Positions 1 through 8,022 of a stretch of DNA of 64,000 nucleotides are shown piece after piece. How positions within the stretch are numbered: position 1 is the stretch's first letter; every line of letters begins with the position of its first letter. Below the pieces are notes generated by a model. The model did not search any database. It was given only the letters and a program-made list of their open reading frames with translations, and was not told the DNA's origin. This DNA comes from Planctomycetota bacterium. GTDB lineage: Bacteria; Planctomycetota; Planctomycetia; Gemmatales; Gemmataceae. The position numbers were made by a program, and so were the translations under genes. The stretch is taken from contig JAKBCS010000004.1 in assembly GCA_021807595.1 (NCBI GenBank), positions 17,041 through 81,040 on the forward strand. The letters are read 5' to 3'.

Positions 1-3
1 TGT

Positions 4-429
4 TTATCTCACATAAGACGGTTCGTCTTTGTCGTAGTACATGAAGAAATCGCGCGGACTACGAGCGTAGGGGTGCGTCGGAAACATCGGCGGACAGCTT
101 TGCGGGTTCGCTCCTGGAACAAAGCCGACCGAATTGGGCATGCCCGGCATGCCGGGTGCGCCGGAGACACCAGGCGCTCCAGGCGCGCCGGGCATTCGTT
201 GGGGGGGTGGGCCGGGAACCATGCCCTGAAACGGCGGATACGGCGGACGAAGACAGTACGCCGGCCCATAGGTTAGACCGCATGGGCTGGTCCAATAGAA
301 TCCCGGACCACAGGCATCTGGATTTTGGGGGATCGAGGGATAATAGCAACCTGCATAGTGTTGGGCCTGCGCCAGGCTCGCACCGAGCAGCAAGCTCACC
401 ACGGCCCCGTACACAAGGTTCCGTCTCAT
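4..429 (-). CDS. small secreted Pro/Gly-rich protein with short collagen-like GXY stretch
   Basis: ORF with N-terminal signal peptide (MRRNLVYGAVVSLLLGASLAQA) and PGAPGAPGVSGAPGMPGMP segment. Confidence 0.6.
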   Translation of the reverse strand: MRRNLVYGAVVSLLLGASLAQAQHYAGCYYPSIPQNPDACGPGFYWTSPCGLTYGPAYCLRPPYPPFQGMVPGPPPQRMPGAPGAPGVSGAPGMPGMPNSVGFVPGANPQSCPPMFPTHPYARSPRDFFMYYDKDEPSYVR

Positions 430-587
430 CTTTGCGACTCCTTTCGGAAGGAATGTGCGGATAGGGAAGCGCTTGGCTTCGTACCATAGCCTACCTCACG
501 AATGGGTTGTCGCGCGGCGAATGCGGATAGATTCGTCACTTTTTGAAGGCGGTGGCGCGGGTGGTGCGGGTGATAGGAAATGAAAGA

Positions 588-616
588 GGCCAGCTCTCGG
601 TAGCCGAGAGCTGGCC
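588..616. terminator. perfect hairpin GGCCAGCTCTCGG-TAG-CCGAGAGCTGGCC
   Basis: 13-bp perfect inverted repeat just 3' of the minus-strand gene 644..1087. Confidence 0.6.
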
Positions 617-643
617 CTGAAACCCGAATATCAGGTGGGCGAA

Positions 644-1087
644 TTAATAACCGCCCGGACCCGGCATCATGCCAGGGGCGCATCCGGGACCGGTCGGAGC
701 GCCGCTGAGGCAAGCGTTGGGGGCGGCCCATTGCATGCCCGGCACGACGAAGACCGGAGCGTAGTTGACGCGACCGCAGCTTCCGCCCGGGCCGCCGCAA
801 CCAGCGTTGATCTGATAGCCATGGTTCTTGTAGTACGCCACCCAATCGATATGATCGAGAGCGCAATAGTAGTTTTTCAGAGCGTCGTAGTAGTCGTGCC
901 AGAACTTTTGCAGGCGCTCTTCTTCGGCCGTTAGGCACTTGTAACGCTTGGCGAAGATGTTCCAGGTGGGTTGGTAGCCGCTGTAGGTCAGCGAACTCCA
1001 GCTCGCGTGCGATTGATTGGCGCTCAGAGCAAATCCCAACACGGCGCAAACCATCAAGCCGATCCGTTTCATTGTGACTCCTTTCAC
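644..1087 (-). CDS. small secreted hypothetical protein
   Basis: ORF with signal peptide (MKRIGLMVCAVLGFALSANQSHA), Gly/Pro-rich C-terminus. Confidence 0.6.
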   Translation of the reverse strand: MKGVTMKRIGLMVCAVLGFALSANQSHASWSSLTYSGYQPTWNIFAKRYKCLTAEEERLQKFWHDYYDALKNYYCALDHIDWVAYYKNHGYQINAGCGGPGGSCGRVNYAPVFVVPGMQWAAPNACLSGAPTGPGCAPGMMPGPGGY

Positions 1088-1383
1088 AAGGAAGACCCCA
1101 GTCGTCCACGGGGCGGCTATCAGCCGGGGGGCGCTCCATCGTCCCCAATCCGATACCCGTGAAGGGGTGGTTTACTCGCGATGCGGCCTCGTCTTTTTAT
1201 TCCAACTCATCCGCATCCGGCACATTTAGAATCGTCCGACAAGGCAGAGAAGTGCGGACAAAACGACTGCAACAGACACACGCGGACTTTGCTCTTTGGG
1301 CATAACGGGCAAAATCGTTTCCGCTTGCCCATGTTCTCTCGCTTCTCGAAACCGAGCGCACGAAAGAGCAGTCTCCCCGTCGA

Positions 1384-2961
1384 TCAACGGAGCAGCTCGC
1401 GTTCGACGCGCTCGATCAGTTCGCGGATGCCGACGCTTCGTTGACCGAGTGCTAAATCGGCGTCGGCCTCGATCCATTGGCGCACTTTCTTCTCGGCGGC
1501 AACGGCGGTACTGTGATTGCGGCCGCCGAAGTGCTTGCCGATGTCACTGTACGAAGCGGCCGTGTGCTTGCGCGCCAGATACATCGCCGCCATGCGCGGA
1601 TGGCTGACCGCCCACGCCCGCGCTTTCGATTGCAAGATGCCATGCTCCAAACGCAGCACCGAGCAAACGGAGCGATCGATGTCGTCCAGCTGTACAACGC
1701 GCACGGCGTGGCGCAGCAGATCCGCCAACGCCTCGCGCACCAAGGGCACATCAATGGCGCGTCCGGTGACGCGGCTGAAATGGCGGATGCTGTGGATCGC
1801 GCCTTCCAACTCGCGGACGTTGCCGCGCAGCTGGCCGGACAGAAAACGCAACACCTCGTCGGGCAGCGGCTTCTCGTTCTTCGGAGATGCTTTGTGTCGC
1901 AAAATCTCCAGCCGAGTCGCGGCGTCGGGCGGCGTCAATCCCCAGACGACGCCGCCGAGCAAACGGTCGGTCAACTCCGGAGTGAAGTCGTCGGCCAAGC
2001 GCGGGTGGCAATCGCACGTCAGAACCATTTGCCGACCGTCTGCTTGCAGCGCGTCGAAAGTGTGCAGAAATTCGGCCTGCGTGGCCTTCTTCGAGGCCAA
2101 AAAGTGCAGATCGTCCACCAGCAACGCATCGCATTCGCGGAACTGCTTGCGAAACCCCGTCAGTTTATTCAGCCGCATCGCCTGGACGAAACGATTGGTG
2201 AAATCCTCGCTCGTCAGATAGAGAACGCGCCAATCGACATGGGCGCGGCGCAGGCCGGCGTAAATGCCTTCGAGCAGATGCGTCTTTCCCGTGCCGACAG
2301 GGCCGTGTAGAACGATGGGATTGGCTCCCTCTCCGGGAGATTCGATGACGCTCTGGGCGGCGGCAAAGGCGACGCGATTGCACGCTCCGACGATAAAATC
2401 GCTCAGGCGATGCCAACGCCTCGATCGGCTTGTGGTCTCGCGCGGCTTCTCGATTTCCCGTTCCGCTCCGGCCTTCTTCGTCTTGGGATCGGGATGGGGA
2501 ACGGGTTTGGGAGCGGGGGTCTCGCGGGCTTCGTCCTGTTCGCGCCGCGCCGCCTGGAATAGCTCTGGATCGATGACGAAGCGCACCTGCATGGTTTGCC
2601 CGAAGACTTCGTGCGCAGCTTCGGCGGTGGCCGTGCCGAAGTTCTTTTCCACCCACTCGGCAAAGTGACGATTGGGAACGCCGACCGTCAGCTGATCGTC
2701 GGCGCGATGGAAGCGCGTTCGTCCTTCAAACCAGAGTTTGTAGCGTGGTTCGCCGATGCGCCGGACGAGTGCTTTCTCCAGCGCCTGCATCAAGTTGCGT
2801 TCGCGGACAGTCAAGGGATTCCCCCGGCGCGCAGTCGGTCTGCGAAGGTGGATTTCGGTCGGCTGGGATGAGTCATCCGGATCGCGGACAGAACCGTCTC
2901 TCGTTCCGATGGAGCCTACGCTAGGACGGGCAATTCTAGTCCGCGAACGAGGGTTCGCCAA
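1384..2961 (-). CDS. dnaA: chromosomal replication initiator protein DnaA
   Basis: Walker A GPVGTGKTHLLEGI, Walker B LLVDDLHFL, C-terminal DnaA signature region HFGGRNHSTA; true start may be internal (MQALEKALVRRIG). Confidence 0.9.
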   Translation of the reverse strand: MANPRSRTRIARPSVGSIGTRDGSVRDPDDSSQPTEIHLRRPTARRGNPLTVRERNLMQALEKALVRRIGEPRYKLWFEGRTRFHRADDQLTVGVPNRHFAEWVEKNFGTATAEAAHEVFGQTMQVRFVIDPELFQAARREQDEARETPAPKPVPHPDPKTKKAGAEREIEKPRETTSRSRRWHRLSDFIVGACNRVAFAAAQSVIESPGEGANPIVLHGPVGTGKTHLLEGIYAGLRRAHVDWRVLYLTSEDFTNRFVQAMRLNKLTGFRKQFRECDALLVDDLHFLASKKATQAEFLHTFDALQADGRQMVLTCDCHPRLADDFTPELTDRLLGGVVWGLTPPDAATRLEILRHKASPKNEKPLPDEVLRFLSGQLRGNVRELEGAIHSIRHFSRVTGRAIDVPLVREALADLLRHAVRVVQLDDIDRSVCSVLRLEHGILQSKARAWAVSHPRMAAMYLARKHTAASYSDIGKHFGGRNHSTAVAAEKKVRQWIEADADLALGQRSVGIRELIERVERELLR

Positions 2962-3112
2962 CAGCCGTCACGCGCTTTTGTCCCTCTCCGACCGCTTCGA
3001 GTGCGGCATTCCCGGCACGATAGGCAATTCACATTCGGAGACGGAAATGGAGACGCCCTAACAAGGGGGCGTTTGGTAAAATGGGGCGATTGCGAAGAAG
3101 GCGTCAAAATGG

Positions 3113-3170
3113 CCGGAGCCGGAAGAATGGGCGATGGAAACGATTCCATCGCTCGCTTTTCCGGCTCCGG
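3113..3170. repeat. interspersed palindrome family B (CCGGAGCCGGAA...TTCCGGCTCCGG)
   Basis: inverted repeat arms seen directly; related copies at 27519, 43670 and 51571. Confidence 0.6.
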
Positions 3171-3203
3171 AGGTTGTATCCGATGGGTCTGTATCGGTTC
3201 GAG

Positions 3204-3716
3204 TTACGACTTCTGCCGGCGCGATTTGCCGCGGCGGGAACGCGGCGCGGGCGGACTCTTGGTCCACGATTCCGGGACGGCGTGGCGCACCGGATCGCCG
3301 GAGAAGTTCCAGAACACAACATCCTCTTCGCCGGGACGCCAGGAAAAGAAGGCGCGGCGATCGTTCACGATGGTCGGGAAACCGATGAGTCCCGACGCGC
3401 CGTGCAATACGGCCACGCCCAACACTTCGAGTTCGGCATACGCCTCCTGGAGATCCTTCTCCACGGCGGCGAGTTCCTCCTGAACTTGATAGCGCCGCGA
3501 TCGTTGCGGCCAGGACAGCGTATTCCGTTGGTTATCGAGACTTTCTCGTTCGGGGCGCAGCTGGGCGAGGCGTTCGTGACCGGCCATCATGTCGGCGACG
3601 ATGCGTCCCACCAAGGGCAGCATGGCATGAGTGGCCCCCCACGTCAGCACCAGATCATTTGGGCCAGGCCGTTCATATGCCCCCGGCACCCGATTTTCAG
3701 TGAAACCGTTCATCAA
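3204..3716 (-). CDS. DUF2203-like protein
   Basis: C-terminal motif FFSWRPGEEDVVFWNFSGDPVRH and N-terminal ALLPLV-like helix resemble DUF2203. Confidence 0.55.
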   Translation of the reverse strand: MMNGFTENRVPGAYERPGPNDLVLTWGATHAMLPLVGRIVADMMAGHERLAQLRPERESLDNQRNTLSWPQRSRRYQVQEELAAVEKDLQEAYAELEVLGVAVLHGASGLIGFPTIVNDRRAFFSWRPGEEDVVFWNFSGDPVRHAVPESWTKSPPAPRSRRGKSRRQKS

Positions 3717-3884
3717 TCATTCCCCCTAAGCCATGGAGCCAGGTGTCCTTTATCCACCTGCTATTCTACGGTCGGAGATCAAGGGCGCGCGCCTGAACGG
3801 AATCGCAACGATCTGTGAGGGAAAAAAGGAAGGATGGGAGGGCGCAAAGCGGAGGGTTCGCCCCGTCCATCACCGCCAGCGTTT

Positions 3885-3941
3885 AGCCGCGACGCGGAGC
3901 GGAGCGCGGAACACTCATCCGCTCCGCTCCGCGTCGCGGCT
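3885..3941. repeat. interspersed palindrome family A (AGCCGCGACGCGGAGCGGAGCG...)
   Basis: inverted repeat AGCCGCGACGCGGAGCGGAGCG / CGCTCCGCTCCGCGTCGCGGCT. Confidence 0.7.
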
Positions 3942-4001
3942 TGATGAAAAGTCTTCAGATAGCGCTACGTTCTGAACGAGGCTATCGGACTTGCCAAGCG
4001 C

Positions 4002-4292
4002 TTGAGAAGATGCAACGATCATGTAACGGCCTCCATGTTGAAGGTGTGCGATACCTCCCGCATGACTCAGAGGTCGTCTTTTGTTTGGCCCAGTTTCCCT
4101 AAACTGCCGCCGCCCATCGCGGAAACGCGGTTACATTCCGTTTCGGGAGTGGAAGTCGAAGTGAACACTTTGGGTTATGTAGAGCTACGTTTGCGCGAAG
4201 GAGACCGACTCATTCCGGCGCGCGTCGTCTCGGAAGGGACGCTTCGTATCTTGGGTCTGTCTGCGGGGAGACCTGGATGCGTAATGTCCTGA
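4002..4292 (+). pseudogene. fragment of an AAA/ABC-type ATPase (signature region)
   Basis: VELRLREGDRLIPARVVSEGTLRILGLSA resembles the SEGTLR signature region of AAA_15/AAA_21-type ATPases; no Walker A in the ORF and rest of gene missing. Confidence 0.45.
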
Positions 4293-4567
4293 TATTCGGC
4301 GAAGACTGTGGCCATGAAGTGGCGTTGCGCACACTCTTGGACCGTCTGGCCGCCGAGTATCAGGTTCCGCTCAAGGTCCAAGTGCGAAGCTCCGTCGGCG
4401 GGCATGGCCGCACGATCGGTGAGTTAACAGCGTTCCTGAGCGAATTGCAGCGGGATCGAGCAGCGCTTCCCGATTTGTTCGTCGTAGCGCGCGATGCCAA
4501 TTGTCTAGGCTGCGCCGATCGAGTCGAGGAAACTGGCTCCGCGCGGAAAAGGCGGACCCTTCGTTAA
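4277..4567 (+). pseudogene. DUF4276-like (TOPRIM-like) protein, truncated
   Basis: MRNVLIFGEDCGHEVALRTLLDRLA...RSSVGGHGRTIGELTAFL...LFVVARDANCLG pattern; ORF ends soon after the DANC motif; overlaps ATPase fragment by 16 nt. Confidence 0.45.
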
Positions 4568-4678
4568 CACATCTACTCCGGGATCATCGAGTAGCTTTTC
4601 AACGCTGGAAGTCCCAATAGATCGTTTGATTCGACGTACTCCAGGACTACCATTCAAACAGGAGTTTTAAGATATACC

Positions 4679-6055
4679 ATGAGCCATAAAACTTGGGGCG
4701 GGCGCTTCAGCGGGGCGACGGACACTCGCGTTGAGGCGTTCACCGAATCCATCAGCTACGATCGGCGTCTCTTTCGCCACGACATCCGCGCCAGTCAGGC
4801 ACACGCACGCATGTTGGCCGAAGTCGGACTGCTTACCGCCGAAGAGGCCGAGGCCATCGTCGCGGCGCTCGATGCCATCGGAGTCGAGATCGAACGCGAT
4901 GAATTCGCCTTCTCGATCCAACTCGAAGACATACACACGCACATCGAACGCGCGTTGATCGAACGTCTCGGCGATGTGGGGCGAAAGTTGCACACCGGAC
5001 GCAGCCGCAACGATCAGGTCGTCACCGATGTGAAGCTCTGGGTGCGCGATTCTCTCGACGCACTCGATGGGTTACTGAAGGAGCTTCAGCGCGCTTTGCT
5101 CGCTGCCGCCGAAGGGAATCGCACGCTCGTTTTGCCGGGGTATACGCACATGCAGCGCGCCCAGCCGGTGTTGGCCGCGCACTATTTCCTCGCTTATATC
5201 GAGAAATATCAGCGCGACCGCGAGCGTTTGGCCGACTGCCGCAAGCGCGTTAATGTTTTGCCGCTCGGAGCAGCCGCCCTAGCCGGTACCTCTCTCCCCA
5301 TCGACCGAGACAGCGTGCGCCGACAACTCGGCTTCGACGCCCTGGCCGCCAACAGTCTCGATGTGTCCAGCGACCGCGATTTCCTGCTCGAATTCGTCTT
5401 CGATCTCTCGGCCATCGCCTTGCATCTGAGCGGTTGGGCCGAGGAGTGGATCTTGTGGACGACGACGGAGTTCGGCTTCCTCGATCTGCCCGACGCCTTC
5501 TGCACCGGATCGAGCATCATGCCGCACAAAAAAAATCCGGATGTTCTGGAGTTGATTCGTGGGAAATCGGCGCGCGTAACGGCGGATTTGCAGCAATTGA
5601 TCGTGTTGGTGAAAGGGCTGCCGTTGGCTTATAACCGCGATTTGCAGGAAGATAAGGTTGCCCTGTTCGACGCCTTCGATACCGTGGCCGCCTCGCTGGA
5701 ATTGGCCGCCCCGTTGGTGCGCGAGAGCCGATTTCGCGCCGAAGCGATCGCCTCGCGTCTGGAAGACGGCTTCCTCGACGCCACGACATTAATGGAGTTT
5801 TGCATCCTCCAAGGCGTGCCGATGCGCGCCGCACACGAAGCGGTTGGCAAACTAGTGCGACTGTGCGAGGAACGCCGTTGTCGCCTCGCCGATTTGCCTC
5901 TCGAAGTCTACGAAAACGTGAGCGCGGGACTCAGCGACGGGGTATACAAGGTGTTAGGAGTCGCCAATGCCCTGGCGGCTTTTCGGAGCGTCGGCTCAAC
6001 CGCGCCGGCGGAGGTGGAGCGGCAATTGGTTGCGTGGCGAACGAGAATTGCTTAA
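4679..6055 (+). CDS. argH: argininosuccinate lyase
   Basis: [12 protein letters not shown] start, [12 protein letters not shown] fumarase/ASL signature. Confidence 0.95.
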   Translation: MSHKTWGGRFSGATDTRVEAFTESISYDRRLFRHDIRASQAHARMLAEVGLLTAEEAEAIVAALDAIGVEIERDEFAFSIQLEDIHTHIERALIERLGDVGRKLHTGRSRNDQVVTDVKLWVRDSLDALDGLLKELQRALLAAAEGNRTLVLPGYTHMQRAQPVLAAHYFLAYIEKYQRDRERLADCRKRVNVLPLGAAALAGTSLPIDRDSVRRQLGFDALAANSLDVSSDRDFLLEFVFDLSAIALHLSGWAEEWILWTTTEFGFLDLPDAFCTGSSIMPHKKNPDVLELIRGKSARVTADLQQLIVLVKGLPLAYNRDLQEDKVALFDAFDTVAASLELAAPLVRESRFRAEAIASRLEDGFLDATTLMEFCILQGVPMRAAHEAVGKLVRLCEERRCRLADLPLEVYENVSAGLSDGVYKVLGVANALAAFRSVGSTAPAEVERQLVAWRTRIA

Positions 6056-6079
6056 AATAAATCGATTTGTATTTTTCGG

Positions 6080-6475
6080 TTGCATTACCATTTGGTTCGG
6101 GCGACGCACGAACGGACACCCTCGCTGGTTCCCGAACTTCGCCCCGATGTCTTGCGCATTCAGGCCGAAGAGATCGCCCGGCGCGGAGGCATCCTGATTC
6201 GCCAAAATTGTGTGGCGGATCCCATGCACCTACTCGTTCGATTGACGCCGAGCGTTCTGATTTCGGATTTCATAGGCCAAGTTAAAGGAGGTGGATGTTA
6301 TCGTTTCAACCGCGAAGCAAATCCTAAATGGCGTCTCAAATGGCAAGAGGGATATGCAGTGCTGACCTCGCGCGAAGAGGAGGTTGAGAAGGTGTCTCGT
6401 TACATCGACAACCAAGAACGATTGCATCAACAAGGCAAATTATCGCGGATCCTTGAGATGCTGGCAGATATGTGA
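6080..6475 (+). CDS. IS200/REP-associated Y1 (HUH) transposase-like protein, degenerate HUH motif
   Basis: LHYHLVRATHERTPSL start, ADPMHLLVRL at the HUH position, YIDNQERLHQ at catalytic Tyr region; start codon TTG. Confidence 0.65.
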   Translation: MHYHLVRATHERTPSLVPELRPDVLRIQAEEIARRGGILIRQNCVADPMHLLVRLTPSVLISDFIGQVKGGGCYRFNREANPKWRLKWQEGYAVLTSREEEVEKVSRYIDNQERLHQQGKLSRILEMLADM

Positions 6476-6481
6476 ACGGTC

Positions 6482-6516
6482 GCGGACTGAAGTCCGCATT
6501 AAGCCGCTAAAGCGGC
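6482..6516. repeat. two adjacent short hairpins (REP-like)
   Basis: GCGGACT-GA-AGTCCGC and GCCGCT-AA-AGCGGC directly downstream of the Y1 transposase ORF. Confidence 0.55.
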
Positions 6517-6634
6517 GAGGGCATTGTTTTTAGCGCTATTCGGCCCCAGCCAAAAGGGCTGGGCCAACGAAAGCGGAGACGAGATAAGGCAACCCTAAGA
6601 AGTCGAGATTTAACGAAAGAAGACAGCAACGGAT

Positions 6635-7918
6635 ATGGACCATTTTCACTATCGCAATCGGATTCTTCACTGTGAGGACGTACCCGTCCGCCAGCTTGCC
6701 GACCTCTACGGGACGCCGCTGTTCGTGTACAGCAAAGCGACGCTGTTGCACCATCTCGGCGAGATTCAGAAAGCCTTTGCCGAAGTCGATCCGCTGATTT
6801 GCTACAGCATCAAGACTAACGGTAATTTGCACCTGTGCCGTCTTCTCAGCGAGGCGGGATCGGGGTTCGACGTGACCAGCGGTGGCGAGCTGTATCGGGC
6901 GCTCAATGCCGGAGGTAGCGGCGACAAGATCGTCTTTGCCGGTGTCGGCAAGACCGATTCAGAGATTCGTTACGCCCTGGAGAACGACGTATTTCTCTTC
7001 AATGTGGAGAGCGAAGCCGAGTTGCACAACTTGGCCGATGTGGCCCGCGGTGTCGGCAAGGCGGCGGGGGCGGCGCTGCGTGTGAATCCCGATCTGCCGC
7101 CCAAAACGCACGCCAAGACCGATACCAGCGTCAAAGGCGTCAAGTTCGGCCTCGATATCGATACCGTTCTCGACGTGGCCAAGGGGGTGGTCGGCAATCC
7201 GCACGTCCGCGTCGTCGGCCTGCACATGCACCTCGGTTCGCCGATTCTCAGCGCCAAGCCGTACCAAGAAGGAGTGGCCAAGGGGTTAATTCTCATCGAC
7301 CGTTTGCGAGACATGGGACATCCGATAAGTGTCTTGAATATGGGCGGCGGTTTTGGCATCCACTATCGCAAACGAGAAGCGCAGCCGGCGTCGGCGTTCG
7401 CCGAGGTCATCGTGCCGGCGGTTCGGAAGGCCAAATGCCGGCTCGTCCTCGAACCGGGCCGCTTCATCGTCGGCAACGCCGGCATCTTGGTCAGCCGCGT
7501 GTTGTTTCTCAAAGAGTCGGGCGGCAAACAGTTTCTCATTCAAGATGCTGCCATGAACGATCTCATACGTCCGACATTGTACGATTCGTTTCATCGCATT
7601 TGGCCGGCCGAGCCGCCGGAGGGACTGCCCGCGCCGCCGGACGATTTTGAAGCCGAAATTCCCCAGACTCTGAAACAAGATGTCGTCGGTCCCGTGTGCG
7701 AATCCGGCGATTTTCTGGCCAAGGATCGATGTCTGCCCGTCCTGAAACGCGGCGACGTGTTGGCGACGTTCAGCGCCGGCGCGTACGGCATGGCGATGAG
7801 TTCCAATTACAACAGCCGTCCGCGCGCCGCCGAGGTCTTGGTGGACGGCGGAAGGCATCGCTTGATCCGTCGCCGCGAAACACACGAAGATCTGATTCGC
7901 CCGGAACTCGAAGTGTGA
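6635..7918 (+). CDS. lysA: diaminopimelate decarboxylase
   Basis: PLP decarboxylase family: CYSIKTNGNLHLCRLLSEAGSGFDVTSGGEL, HMHLGSPI, MGGGFGIHY, EPGRFIVGNAGIL. Confidence 0.93.
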   Translation: MDHFHYRNRILHCEDVPVRQLADLYGTPLFVYSKATLLHHLGEIQKAFAEVDPLICYSIKTNGNLHLCRLLSEAGSGFDVTSGGELYRALNAGGSGDKIVFAGVGKTDSEIRYALENDVFLFNVESEAELHNLADVARGVGKAAGAALRVNPDLPPKTHAKTDTSVKGVKFGLDIDTVLDVAKGVVGNPHVRVVGLHMHLGSPILSAKPYQEGVAKGLILIDRLRDMGHPISVLNMGGGFGIHYRKREAQPASAFAEVIVPAVRKAKCRLVLEPGRFIVGNAGILVSRVLFLKESGGKQFLIQDAAMNDLIRPTLYDSFHRIWPAEPPEGLPAPPDDFEAEIPQTLKQDVVGPVCESGDFLAKDRCLPVLKRGDVLATFSAGAYGMAMSSNYNSRPRAAEVLVDGGRHRLIRRRETHEDLIRPELEV

Positions 7919-7930
7919 ACGAAGTTTTCT

Positions 7931-7989
7931 CGTTTAGCCGCGACGCGCAGCGGAGGGCTTCGCGCTCCGCTGCGCGTCGCGGCTAAACG
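7931..7989. repeat. interspersed palindrome family A, perfect 24-bp arms
   Basis: CGTTTAGCCGCGACGCGCAGCGGA and exact reverse complement around an 11-nt spacer. Confidence 0.8.
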
Positions 7990-8022
7990 AATCCCTTCCG
8001 CGTTTATTGAAGAGGCTCCGTC

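Noticed and set aside
9-487. overlapping alternative ORFs around the first gene
   Set aside because: Only the 4..429 frame has a signal peptide and plausible composition.
3750-3758. TTATCCACC, a DnaA-box-like sequence upstream of dnaA as possible oriC
   Set aside because: Single 8/9 match with no cluster of boxes or AT-rich unwinding region; not enough to call an origin.
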